Assembly (NCBI RefSeq): GCF_036898825.1
Contig: NZ_JARUND010000002.1
Coordinates: 3,100,001 to 3,164,000 of the forward strand
Source: Streptomyces sp. B21-083
GTDB taxonomy: Bacteria; Actinomycetota; Actinomycetes; Streptomycetales; Streptomycetaceae
Direction of reading: 5' to 3'
Length of the DNA: 64,000 nt
Below are positions 8,051 through 16,206 of the stretch, one piece after another. Under the pieces are notes generated by a model that saw only the letters and a program-made list of their open reading frames with translations, had not been told where the DNA came from and searched no databases. Within the stretch, counting starts at the first letter, position 1, and every line of letters begins with the position of its first letter. Both the position numbers and the translations under genes were made by a program.

Positions 8051-8862
8051 AGGACGGTCACCGCCTTCCGGCCGGTCTGCGGGGCGATGGCGGCCGCAGC
8101 GAGGTTGACGCTCATGGCGAGCAGGGCGATGGCGGCGCTGGGGGCGACCACGGCCCAGGGGTTGAGCAGGATGCCGGAGGAGTTCTCGCGGATCATCAAC
8201 GCCCAGTCGGCAGCCGGGGGTTGGGGACCGACCTGGAGGAATCCGGCGGTGGCGACCAGGTAGACGGCGGCGACGAAGCGCAGGCCGAACAGGGCGAGGA
8301 GGGTGGCCCGGAGGTTGGGCAGGACCTCGCGCAGCACCAGGTGCCACAGGCGTTCCCCGCCCGCCGCAGCGGCCTCGACGTAGCCGGACGCGGCGACCGG
8401 GCTCGCCGCGCCGGCGACAAGGCGTACCGCGTAGGGCACACCGAGGACGACGGCGGCGGCGATCACCGCGAACCGGCCGCCGTCCGGCCAGGAGAGGGTG
8501 ACGAGAAGGATGCCGAGCACGGCGGGCAGCAGCATCACCAGGTCGGCGGTGCGTTCCACCAGGCGTCCGACGCGGGGCCGCAGCGCGCCGATCGCGCCGA
8601 GCACGGCCGCGCAGCCGGTGACGAGCACCGCGACGAGCAGCGAGGAGAGGACCAGGTCGCGGCCGCCGGCGAGGAGCCTGCTGAGCACGTCCCGGCCGAG
8701 TTGGTCACCGCCGAGGAAGGCGTCCGAACCCGGTTTCGCGAAGGGCGCGGTGAGCGGCGCGTCGATGGGGTGCGGCGCGATCGAGGGCCCGGCGACGGCC
8801 AGGCAGACGAGCAGCAGCGCGGGCAGCACGCGTAGGGCGGTGGCTCTCGGGCGGGGGGTCAT
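8047..8862 (-). CDS. Peptide/nickel-type ABC importer permease (DppC-like)
   Basis: A 271-residue integral membrane protein. After the first helix it has the short DppC-type extracytoplasmic stretch with LGGDQLGRDVLSRLLAGGRD, diagnostic of the DppC/NikC side of the heterodimer. The ATPase-docking loop is AAAGGERLWHLVLREVLPN. The ATG at 8860-8862 overlaps the DppB-like stop (ATGA), and its own stop overlaps the ATPase start. Gene order and overlaps show one transcription unit. Confidence 0.93.
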   Translation of the reverse strand: MTPRPRATALRVLPALLLVCLAVAGPSIAPHPIDAPLTAPFAKPGSDAFLGGDQLGRDVLSRLLAGGRDLVLSSLLVAVLVTGCAAVLGAIGALRPRVGRLVERTADLVMLLPAVLGILLVTLSWPDGGRFAVIAAAVVLGVPYAVRLVAGAASPVAASGYVEAAAAGGERLWHLVLREVLPNLRATLLALFGLRFVAAVYLVATAGFLQVGPQPPAADWALMIRENSSGILLNPWAVVAPSAAIALLAMSVNLAAAAIAPQTGRKAVTVL

Positions 8863-9869
8863 CGGCGGCCTCCTGCCGTCAGGTCGCGTACCAGGTCGGC
8901 CAGGAGCAGTACGCCGGTGATGACCGCGCCGGCGAGGGCCGTCACCCCGGCGATGACGGGGCTGTCGCGGTCGGTGACGGCGGAGGCGAGGACCGAGCCG
9001 ATGCCGGGGTAGTTGAAGATGGTCTCCACGACGACCGCGCCGCCCAGGAGCATGCCGGTGGACGTGGCGAGACCGGCGGCGATGGTGGGCAGGGCGCCGG
9101 GCAGGACGTGGTGGGTGAGGACGCGGTGCGGCGGGAGTCCGTCGAGGACGGCGGTCTCCACGTGCGGGGCGCGGGCCTCGTCGGCGAGGGCGGCGCGCAC
9201 GACACGTACGTTCCAGCCGACCTGCGGGACGGTCAGCGCGAGCGCGGGCAGGATCAGCATGGTCCAGTCGGAGGGGGTTCCGTCGGCGCCGGTGAGGGTG
9301 ACGGCGGGCAGCCAGCCGGTCCACAGCGACAGGACCAGGACCAGGGCGACGGCCACCACGAACTCGGGCAGCGCGAGGACCGCGGTGGCGACGGCCGACA
9401 CCGCCCGGTCGGTCCGTCCGCCGGGGCGGAGCGCGGCCCAGCAGCCGAGGGCGACGGACACCAGCGCGGTCAGCAGCAGCGCGAGTCCGCCCAGCAGCAG
9501 GGTGTTGGGGAACGCCGTCGACAGCAGGTCGGTGACCTTCTCGCCGCGCGCGGACACACCGAGGTCGCCCGTCGGGAGGCCGCTCATCCAGTCCCAGAAG
9601 CGTTCCAGGACCGGTCGGTTCAGGCCGAGGAGACGTCGTCGTTCCTCGATGTCGGCGGCGCTCTCGCCGCGCTCGGAGGTGGCCGTCGCGGCGTCGCCCG
9701 GCAGCAGTTCGACGGTGACGAAGACGACGGCGAGCAGCACCGCGAGGAGCACCGCCCGTTTCACGACGACAAGGCCGACCCGGGCGAGCAGCAGGGCGGG
9801 CGCGCGGTACGGCCGGGCCCCCTCCACCGAGGGAGAGGGCCCGGCCGGCGTGGCCGTGTCCGGGGTCAA
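8859..9869 (-). CDS. Peptide/nickel-type ABC importer permease (DppB-like)
   Basis: About 336 residues. The first helix (RAVLLAVLLAVVFVTVELLPGD) is followed by a long extracytoplasmic segment with LGLNRPVLERFWDWMSGLPTGDLG, the usual DppB/NikB signature, then five further helices and a docking loop (VLDGLPPHRVLTHHVLPGALP). The start is uncertain. A TTG at 9867-9869 overlaps the lipoprotein stop (TTGA) in the way the other genes of this operon overlap; an internal GTG about 45 bases later is an alternative. It pairs with the DppC-like subunit. Confidence 0.9.
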   Translation of the reverse strand: MTPDTATPAGPSPSVEGARPYRAPALLLARVGLVVVKRAVLLAVLLAVVFVTVELLPGDAATATSERGESAADIEERRRLLGLNRPVLERFWDWMSGLPTGDLGVSARGEKVTDLLSTAFPNTLLLGGLALLLTALVSVALGCWAALRPGGRTDRAVSAVATAVLALPEFVVAVALVLVLSLWTGWLPAVTLTGADGTPSDWTMLILPALALTVPQVGWNVRVVRAALADEARAPHVETAVLDGLPPHRVLTHHVLPGALPTIAAGLATSTGMLLGGAVVVETIFNYPGIGSVLASAVTDRDSPVIAGVTALAGAVITGVLLLADLVRDLTAGGRR

Positions 9870-11419
9870 CGGTCCAGCCAGGCCTGTTCGAGCTGGACTC
9901 GGCCGTAGCCGGGCAGTGTGGGCAGCCCGTGCACCTTGGCCCCCGCGAGGTCGATGCCGTCGGCCATGCCCCACAGCAGGTAGCCGGAGCTGTCGTACTC
10001 GATCTGCTGGAGTTTCTGGAGCAGTTGGGTGCGCTCGGCCGCGTCGGCGGTGCCGATGGCCTTCTGGTAGGCCGCGTCGAAGTCCTTGTCCTTCCAGCCT
10101 GCCTCGTTCTGGCCGCTGTCGGAGACCATCGTCTTGCTGGCGAAGAAGACGACGGAGTCGTTGGTGCCCCAGTACGTGGTGTAGAGGTCGCCCTTGAGCC
10201 AGGTCTTGTCCCAGAAGGTCGCCGACTCCTGCTTGACGACCTTGATCTTCACCCCGGCCTCGCGGACCTGGGTGGCGAAGAGGGTGGCCGATTCGGCGAG
10301 GCCGGAGATGTCCTCGGTGGTGTACAGCTCGTACGTCCTGGAGGTGTCGAACTTCGCCTCCTTCAGCAGCTCCTTGGCCTGGGCGAGGTCGCGGACGCGC
10401 TGCGGGACGCTCTTGTCGTAGGCCGGGTCGCCGGTGCCGAGGATGTCGTTGGCGACGGTGCCGTAGCCGGACAGGACCTGCTTGACCATGGCCTCGCGGT
10501 CGACGGCCAGGCGCAGCGCCTCACGGACCTTCGGGTCGGCGAAGGGACCGTCGGCGGTGCGCATGACGAGGGGCATCGCCATGTCGTTGGGGCGGCGGAC
10601 GGTCTGGATGTCCCCCCGGCTCTCGGCGGTGCGGGCGGCGACGGCGCCGACGTTGGAGGCGAGGTCGAGCTGGCCGGCGAGCAGGGCGCTCGCCATGGCC
10701 TGCGGGCTCTCGAAGATCTTGATCTCGATGGCGTCGAGGTACACGTCGCCGCCGTACCAGTAGTCGTTGCGGACGAGGCGGGCGTTGCCGCCGCGGAACC
10801 AGTCGAGCTTGAAGGGGCCGGTGCCGGGGGCCTTGGCGATGTCCTTGTCGGTGGTGCCCTTGGGGATGACGAAGGTGGTGAGCCTGACCAGCAGGGGCAG
10901 TTCGGCGTTGGCGTAGTCGGAGCCGATGACCACGGTGTCGGTGCCCTCGGCCGTGATGTTCTTCGCCTGGATGCCGGGCAGCCGGGAGGCGCCCGCCGGA
11001 GTGGCGCGCAGTCGCTTGAGCGAGAAGACGACGTCGTCGGCGGTGACCGGTGAACCGTCGTGGAACTTCGCGCCCTTGGCTATCGTGAACCGCCAGGTCT
11101 TCAGGTCCGCGGAGGCCTTCCAGCTCGCGGCGAGGCGGGGGACGGTGTTCGGCTTGGCGCCGGGCACGGTGAGGGTGTCGTAGAGCAGGCTGATGATGAG
11201 GTAGTCGCTCTCGTTGGCCTGACTTCCGTGCGGGTCACGGGTGATGGCACCGGCGCGGCCGAGCGCGCCGACCCGCAGGGTGCCGCCCTTGCGGGGCTTG
11301 GCCGTACCGCCCGTGGCGGATCCGGCCGGCTCCTCGTCGCCGCCTCCACAGGCGGTGAGCAGGGCGCCGGCTCCGATGGCGCCACCGAGCCAGAGCATGT
11401 GACGTCGCGTCAGATCCAC
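9866..11419 (-). CDS. Substrate-binding lipoprotein, SBP_bac_5 family (peptide/nickel/metallophore)
   Basis: A 517-residue receptor. A twin-arginine-like MDLTRRHMLWLGG start leads to the lipobox LTAC; the mature part begins CGGGDEEP. It has SBP_bac_5 features: TLRVGALGRAGAITRDPHG, WRFTIAKGAKFHDGSPVTADDVVFSLKRL and the downstream FVIPKGT, RNDYWYGG blocks. This family carries oligopeptides, nickel and metal-opine complexes. The start is GTG (11417-11419) with GAGGAA 5-10 bases upstream. A 19-bp iron-box candidate lies at 11450-11468. Because the divergent operon encodes diaminopropionate-type biosynthesis and export, uptake of a metal-loaded metallophore is the favoured role (inference). Confidence 0.92.
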   Translation of the reverse strand: MDLTRRHMLWLGGAIGAGALLTACGGGDEEPAGSATGGTAKPRKGGTLRVGALGRAGAITRDPHGSQANESDYLIISLLYDTLTVPGAKPNTVPRLAASWKASADLKTWRFTIAKGAKFHDGSPVTADDVVFSLKRLRATPAGASRLPGIQAKNITAEGTDTVVIGSDYANAELPLLVRLTTFVIPKGTTDKDIAKAPGTGPFKLDWFRGGNARLVRNDYWYGGDVYLDAIEIKIFESPQAMASALLAGQLDLASNVGAVAARTAESRGDIQTVRRPNDMAMPLVMRTADGPFADPKVREALRLAVDREAMVKQVLSGYGTVANDILGTGDPAYDKSVPQRVRDLAQAKELLKEAKFDTSRTYELYTTEDISGLAESATLFATQVREAGVKIKVVKQESATFWDKTWLKGDLYTTYWGTNDSVVFFASKTMVSDSGQNEAGWKDKDFDAAYQKAIGTADAAERTQLLQKLQQIEYDSSGYLLWGMADGIDLAGAKVHGLPTLPGYGRVQLEQAWLDR

Positions 11420-11449
11420 TTGTTCCTCGTTTTCCCGCAGTTGGGCTGG

Positions 11450-11468
11450 ATTGCTTAGCCTTACCTAT
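11450..11468 (-). promoter_or_regulatory. Candidate iron box (DmdR/IdeR operator) before the importer operon
   Basis: ATTGCTTAGCCTTACCTAT lies 31 bases before the lipoprotein GTG. Against the 19-bp palindrome TTAGGTTAGGCTAACCTAA it matches at 13 positions by eye. It is weaker than the box at 11520, but its position fits direct repression of the leftward operon. Confidence 0.5.
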
Positions 11469-11519
11469 CTTGCGTCACGCCTGTGCGGCAAGACCGCCGG
11501 CCAGTGACAAAGATCTTAA

Positions 11520-11538
11520 TTAGGTTAGGCTTCCCTAT
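11520..11538 (+). promoter_or_regulatory. Iron box (DmdR/IdeR operator) between divergent operons
   Basis: TTAGGTTAGGCTTCCCTAT matches the first 12 positions of the actinobacterial iron box TTAGGTTAGGCTAACCTAA exactly and 16 of 19 overall. It sits 137 bases before the oxygenase ATG in the divergent control region. DmdR1/IdeR with Fe(II) would repress here, so the locus should be expressed under iron starvation. Confidence 0.8.
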
Positions 11539-11674
11539 TATCCATGGCCTCGCTATGTTTCCGACGGGCCGCCCGAGGCTCCGCGTCCGACCCACACGGA
11601 ACACCTCGGAAGGCCTTCTTCGCCATGCCCGGAGTCCACCCCACACTGCCCGCACCGGAACGGACGGACCCCCC

Positions 11675-12664
11675 ATGTCCACGGGAACCACACCCGTACG
11701 CCTGCTCGATCCCGACTCGGTCGCCGAACTGACCGCCGCCGCCCGCACCCTCCTCACCTCGTACGACGGTTCGTCCACCCACCCGGGCCTGCTGGCCGAG
11801 GCCCCCGCTGCCGCCGCCTCGCTGAGCGACCGGATACGCCACGCCTGCCGCCCCGTGGACACCGCCGACGGCCTGTTCGTGCTGCGCGGTCTGCCCGTCG
11901 ACGACGCGGCCCTCGGCCCCACCCCCGGCCACTGGTCGACGGTCGGCGACGCCGGCGCCGTATACGACGTCGTCCTGCTCCTCCTCTCGACCGTGATGGG
12001 CACCCCCATCGCCTGGGAGGGCCAGCAGGACGGCCGCTTCGTGCACAACATCGTGCCCAGCCCCGGCCACGAGGCTGAGCAGACCGGCGCCAGCAGCAGC
12101 GTGCTGCTCAGCCCGCACACCGAGGACGCCTTCCACCCCGGTCGCGCCCACCTCCTGGTCCTCGGCTGTATGCGCAACCACGACTCCGTGGCCACCACGG
12201 CCGCCGGTATCCGCAACGTCCGACTCGCCCCGGCGGACGTGGAGTTGCTCAGCCGCCCGGTGCTGCCGATCCTCCCCGACGACGCCTACGCCGAGGCCCA
12301 GGCCTACCAGGGCGAACCGCCGCCGGTGCCGACCCTGTGGGAGTCCGAGGACGGGCTCACCCTGCGCTTCGACCCTGCCTACACCCCGCTCGACCGGGCG
12401 CCCGATGACCACCGGGCCGCGTACGGGCGGCTGGAGGACGAACTCTCGCGGGTCAGTGTGGCGGTGAGCCTGAGCCCCGGCGACGTCCTCGTCGTCGACA
12501 ACGACCTGGTCGTCCACGGCCGGGTCCCCTTCCAGGCCCGCTACGACGGCACGGACCGCTGGCTGAAACGTTCCTCCGTGCGCGTGAAGGGTCGCCTGAC
12601 CCGGCCGCCCGCCGAGCAGTCGGAGCACGGCTACGGCCAGGCCGCCGTGGAGGCCCACGCATGA
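11675..12664 (+). CDS. Fe(II)/2-oxoglutarate oxygenase, VioC/clavaminate-synthase-like amino acid hydroxylase
   Basis: This 329-residue protein has the metal triad of the clavaminate-synthase/VioC/AsnO group: His148 and Glu150 in SPHTED, and His281 in LVVHGRVPF. The co-substrate-binding end RWLKR is at 295-299. A Glu instead of Asp in the HxE motif is usual for hydroxylases of free amino acids such as arginine or asparagine. The start ATG at 11675 sits right before MSTGTT; an upstream in-frame region looks like leader. It opens the iron-boxed biosynthetic operon and its stop overlaps the SbnB-like start (ATGA). A hydroxylated amino acid building block, perhaps hydroxyarginine, is the likely product (inference). 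Confidence 0.88.
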   Translation: MSTGTTPVRLLDPDSVAELTAAARTLLTSYDGSSTHPGLLAEAPAAAASLSDRIRHACRPVDTADGLFVLRGLPVDDAALGPTPGHWSTVGDAGAVYDVVLLLLSTVMGTPIAWEGQQDGRFVHNIVPSPGHEAEQTGASSSVLLSPHTEDAFHPGRAHLLVLGCMRNHDSVATTAAGIRNVRLAPADVELLSRPVLPILPDDAYAEAQAYQGEPPPVPTLWESEDGLTLRFDPAYTPLDRAPDDHRAAYGRLEDELSRVSVAVSLSPGDVLVVDNDLVVHGRVPFQARYDGTDRWLKRSSVRVKGRLTRPPAEQSEHGYGQAAVEAHA

Positions 12665-13713
12665 CCGACACCAGCAACGGCGTCGGCATCGGCATCGGCA
12701 CAGACAGCTCGCGAGGGAGCACCATGGCGTCCGACGACAAGACCCTGCGCATCCTCAGCACCAGCGACGTGGCGGGCATCGACATCGCCCTGCCCGACGT
12801 CGTCTCGGTGGTCGAACAGGCCTACCGCACGCTGGCCGAGGGCCGCTCCGACAATCCGCGCAAGCTCACCGTCAAGCCCGAGGACGGCCACTCCGTGGCC
12901 TACGCGATGCTCGGCCGGGACGGGGAGCGCGGGGTCGTCGCGGTCAAGACCTCGTACAAGTACGGCCTCCACGAGGACCGCGACAAGCAGCACTACTACA
13001 CGACGCTGACCCTCTACGACGACGCCACGGGCCTGCCGGTCGCGATGATGGACTGCGGGCGCGTCGGGGCCCTGCGTACCCCGGCCGTCTCCGCGCTCCT
13101 CGCCCGCGAACTCGCCGCCCCCGGCAGCCGAAGCGCCCTCGTCGTCGGCACCGGCGTACAGGGCCGGCTCGCCCTCCCCTTCCTGCTGACCACCCTGCCG
13201 GACCTGGACCGGCTGATGCTCTTCGGGACCCACCCGGACGGCATCCGGGCCGTACGTGAACAGCTGCACGCCCACTTCCCCGAGCGGGAGTTGGAGCTCG
13301 TGACGGATCTGCGCGCCGCAGCCGAGGATGCGGACATCGTCCTCGCGACCGCCGGCCCCAACACACCCGCGTCCGTCGAAGCCGAGTGGCTCAAGCCCTC
13401 GGCCCTGTCCGTGCTGATCGGGTACGGCATCGCGCCCTCCACCCTGCACACGGCTGACCGAGTCATCGCCACCAGCGAGGCCCAGATGCGGGTCACCGGC
13501 ACCGACATGGCGGACGCGAGCGGGCAACTGCGCGGTGTGGACGCCGAGTTCCCCGAGGTGCTGGCAGGCCGCGCGCAGGGCCGTACGGATCCCGGGCAGC
13601 GGATCTTCGCGTACAACAGCGGACTGGTCGTCACCGACATCGCGCTCGGCCACCGGTTCGCGCAGCTCGCGCTCGCGCAGGGGCTCGGTACGGCGGTGCC
13701 GCTGTGGACGTGA
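12661..13713 (+). CDS. sbnB: SbnB-like N-(aminocarboxyethyl)glutamate dehydrogenase, ornithine cyclodeaminase family
   Basis: In staphyloferrin B and zwittermicin pathways SbnB oxidises N-(1-amino-1-carboxy-2-ethyl)glutamate to give L-2,3-diaminopropionate and 2-oxoglutarate. This 350-residue protein has the family's substrate-Arg region (RVGALRTPAVSALLAREL) and a dinucleotide-binding loop (ALVVGTGVQGRLALP). The start at 12661 overlaps the oxygenase stop (ATGA). A second ATG at 12724 with GGGAG before it would remove a low-complexity Gly/Ile tail and may be the true start. It is paired with the SbnA-like gene two positions downstream, so diaminopropionate synthesis is well supported. Confidence 0.88.
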   Translation: MTDTSNGVGIGIGTDSSRGSTMASDDKTLRILSTSDVAGIDIALPDVVSVVEQAYRTLAEGRSDNPRKLTVKPEDGHSVAYAMLGRDGERGVVAVKTSYKYGLHEDRDKQHYYTTLTLYDDATGLPVAMMDCGRVGALRTPAVSALLARELAAPGSRSALVVGTGVQGRLALPFLLTTLPDLDRLMLFGTHPDGIRAVREQLHAHFPERELELVTDLRAAAEDADIVLATAGPNTPASVEAEWLKPSALSVLIGYGIAPSTLHTADRVIATSEAQMRVTGTDMADASGQLRGVDAEFPEVLAGRAQGRTDPGQRIFAYNSGLVVTDIALGHRFAQLALAQGLGTAVPLWT

Positions 13714-15068
13714 CGACGAGCGCCCCGCCGTCACTGCCCGCGCACACGACGGACGAGGTGCGGTCGCTGCTCGCCGATCCGCTGCTCCAGGAGCTGCACC
13801 ACGGCCTCGGCGGCCCCTACCACCTGCTGTTCCCCGGCCGGTTCGACGCCAACGCCGCCGGGTTCCGTGCGGCGATGGCCGAGGCCGGGGTAGACGGACA
13901 GGTCTGCTTCGCCAAGAAGGCCAACAAGGCGGCCGTCTACGTCGAGCGGGCCGCCGCACTGGGCCTGGGCGTGGACGTGGCGAGCCACGGAGAGCTGCGC
14001 GAGGCGCTGGCGCACGGGGTGCGCGGCGCCGATGTGGTGATCACCGGACCGGCCAAGTCGGAACAACTGCTCCGGGTCGCGGTGCTCCAGGGTGCGCTGG
14101 TCGCCGTGGACGCCCTCGACGAACTCGACCGCGTGATGGCCCTCTCGGGTGAAGTCGGGCGTACGGCACGGGTGTTGCTGCGCCGGCTGCCCTCCACCCA
14201 GCCGCACAGCCGCTTCGGTCTGGACGACGGAGAGACCGAGGAGGCGCTGCGCCGCTGCGCGGGAACGGATGGCTCGGTCGACATGGAGGGCTTCAGCTTC
14301 CATCTGTCCGGCTACGACGTCCGACAACGCGCCGATCTGGCCGGTGAGTTGGTACGGCTGTGCCGAGGCGCCCGGGAGCTGGGCCTGCGCGCCGACCGGA
14401 TCAGCGTCGGCGGTGGCTTCGCGGTCGACTACGTGGGTGCGGACGACTGGCAGCGGTTCTCCGAGGAACAAGGGCCCGAGCACTATCACGCGGGCAAGGC
14501 CTTCTCCGGGTTCTACCCCTACCACTCCCCCGTCGCCGGCGCCGACGCCCTGCGCGCCGTGCTGGCGGCCACGCCCGCAGGTGAACACGACTCCCTGGCA
14601 GGGCTGTTGAGGTCCTCGGGGGTACGGCTGCTCGTCGAGCCCGGACGGGCACTGCTCGACCAGGCCGGGTGCACGGTGTTCGCCGTCCAGGGCGTCAAGG
14701 AGCGCCAGGGCTACGCGATCCTCACCGCGGACGGCAGCAGCCTGAGCCTGTCCGAGCAGTGGTTCGACAGCGAGTACCTGCCGGAGCCGGTGCTCGTGCC
14801 ACGCACGCCCTACGCCGACCGTGACGGCCCGTACCCGGCCTGTGTGGGCGCCGCCACCTGCCTGGAGTCGGACATGCTGACCTGGCGCAAGATCCCCTTC
14901 CCGGATCGGCCGACCGCCGGTGACCTGCTGGTGTACCTCAACACGGCGGGCTACCAGATGGACTCCAACGAGTCCCCGTTCCACGAACTGCCGCTGCCGC
15001 CCAAGGTGGTCATCGAGCACCCCTCCGACTCCGCCCGTCCCCGCTGGCGTCTTGACCGCCACCCGTAG
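13704..15068 (+). CDS. Type III (alanine-racemase-fold) PLP decarboxylase, SbnH/lysine-ornithine decarboxylase-like
   Basis: This 454-residue enzyme has the PLP lysine Lys72 in FAKKANKA, the helix GLGVDVASHGELREAL, the HLSGYD strand, the phosphate-binding glycine loop RISVGGGFAVDY, EPGRALLDQAG, and the C-terminal CVGAATCLESDML that completes the partner active site. Family members decarboxylate diaminopimelate, ornithine, lysine, carboxynorspermidine or the citryl-diaminopropionate adduct (SbnH). In this operon, decarboxylation of a diaminopropionate-containing intermediate to an ethylenediamine unit is the natural guess. Starts at 13704 (GTG) and 13710 (GTG forming GTGA with the upstream stop) are both possible. 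Confidence 0.88.
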   Translation: MDVTTSAPPSLPAHTTDEVRSLLADPLLQELHHGLGGPYHLLFPGRFDANAAGFRAAMAEAGVDGQVCFAKKANKAAVYVERAAALGLGVDVASHGELREALAHGVRGADVVITGPAKSEQLLRVAVLQGALVAVDALDELDRVMALSGEVGRTARVLLRRLPSTQPHSRFGLDDGETEEALRRCAGTDGSVDMEGFSFHLSGYDVRQRADLAGELVRLCRGARELGLRADRISVGGGFAVDYVGADDWQRFSEEQGPEHYHAGKAFSGFYPYHSPVAGADALRAVLAATPAGEHDSLAGLLRSSGVRLLVEPGRALLDQAGCTVFAVQGVKERQGYAILTADGSSLSLSEQWFDSEYLPEPVLVPRTPYADRDGPYPACVGAATCLESDMLTWRKIPFPDRPTAGDLLVYLNTAGYQMDSNESPFHELPLPPKVVIEHPSDSARPRWRLDRHP

Positions 15069-15081
15069 GGAGTTCTCAGCC

Positions 15082-16161
15082 ATGAACGCAGCCATGAACC
15101 CAGCCACGAACCCTCCGAACCACCCCCTGCACCGACCGGCCGTCGTCCGCCAGGTTTCCGAACTCATCGGCGCCACCCCGCTGTTCGAGTTGTGCCGCAC
15201 CGAGAGCGACGCACGGCTGCTGCTGAAGCTGGAGCAGTTCAACCCGACCGGGACGGCGAAGATACGCATGGCCCGGCAGATGGTGATCGACGCCGAGGAG
15301 CGCGGGCTGCTGCGCCCCGGCGGCCGGATCATCGAGTCCACCTCCGGCAACACCGGGCTCGGTCTCGCGGTCGTCGCCGCCGAGCGCGGCTACACGTTCA
15401 CCGCGGTCGTCGACCACCACGCCGCCAAGGACAAGCTGCGCGCCATGAAGGCCATGGGCACGGAACTCGTCTACGTCGCCGACGAGGGCGACGACGACCT
15501 GGCCACGGCCGCGCGCGAGGAGCTGGCGGAGCGGATGGCCGCCGAGTCGGACAACGCCTACTTCACCGAGCAGCACAACAACCTCGCCAACGGCGTCGGC
15601 TACCACCCGGTGGCCCGGGAGCTCGACGCCGCGCTGGACGGCCGTATCGACGTCCTGATCGGCGCGGTCGGCACCGGCGGCGGGCTGTTCGGCACCGCCG
15701 GCGAGCTGCGCCGTACCGTCCCCGGGGTCAGGATCGTCGGCGTCGAGCCCAAGGGGTCCATCGCGTTCGGGCCGCCCGCGCACGACTACCACCAGTCGGG
15801 CACCGGCACCCCGGAGGGCGCGACGATCGGCGCCATGGTCGACTACTCGCTCCTGGACGAGGGCGCGAAGGTCGGTGACGTGGAGGCCTTCGCGACCGCG
15901 CGGGCCGTGGCCCGCAGGACCGGGCTGATGCTCGGCGGCTCGGCGGGCGGGGTGGTGTACGAGGCGCTGGCCCGGATGACCGCGTCGGCGCCCGGAACGA
16001 CTATGGTCGCCCTGATCAACGACGGTGGGGAGAAGTACCTGGACACCGTCTTCGACGACGACTGGATGAGCGCCCACGATCTGCTCTCCCCCGACGTCGA
16101 ACGCGAGGTGGACGAACTGCTCGCGAAGCTCCGCCGCGTCACACCGGAAACCCACGGATAG
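15082..16161 (+). CDS. sbnA: SbnA-like PLP synthase (cysteine synthase family) for 2,3-diaminopropionate
   Basis: SbnA joins O-phospho-L-serine and L-glutamate to make N-(1-amino-1-carboxy-2-ethyl)glutamate, the substrate of SbnB. This 359-residue fold type II enzyme has Lys60 in NPTGTAKIR as Schiff-base lysine, the substrate loop ESTSGNTG, the phosphate-cradling GTGGGLFG, and GGSAGG near the C-terminus. The ATG at 15082 has GGGAG 11 bases upstream; a second ATG is at 15094. It lies 13 bases after the decarboxylase stop, in the same operon as the SbnB-like gene. A plain cysteine synthase is less likely given that pairing. Confidence 0.88.
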   Translation: MNAAMNPATNPPNHPLHRPAVVRQVSELIGATPLFELCRTESDARLLLKLEQFNPTGTAKIRMARQMVIDAEERGLLRPGGRIIESTSGNTGLGLAVVAAERGYTFTAVVDHHAAKDKLRAMKAMGTELVYVADEGDDDLATAAREELAERMAAESDNAYFTEQHNNLANGVGYHPVARELDAALDGRIDVLIGAVGTGGGLFGTAGELRRTVPGVRIVGVEPKGSIAFGPPAHDYHQSGTGTPEGATIGAMVDYSLLDEGAKVGDVEAFATARAVARRTGLMLGGSAGGVVYEALARMTASAPGTTMVALINDGGEKYLDTVFDDDWMSAHDLLSPDVEREVDELLAKLRRVTPETHG

Positions 16162-16206
16162 CACCCGTCGTACCGCACCCTCCCCCTCCCATCAGGATCG
16201 GAACCG

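Noticed and set aside
12679..12699. GGCATC repeat at the start of the SbnB-like gene
   Set aside because: Too short (three imperfect hexamers) and explained by a low-complexity N-terminus or a later start.
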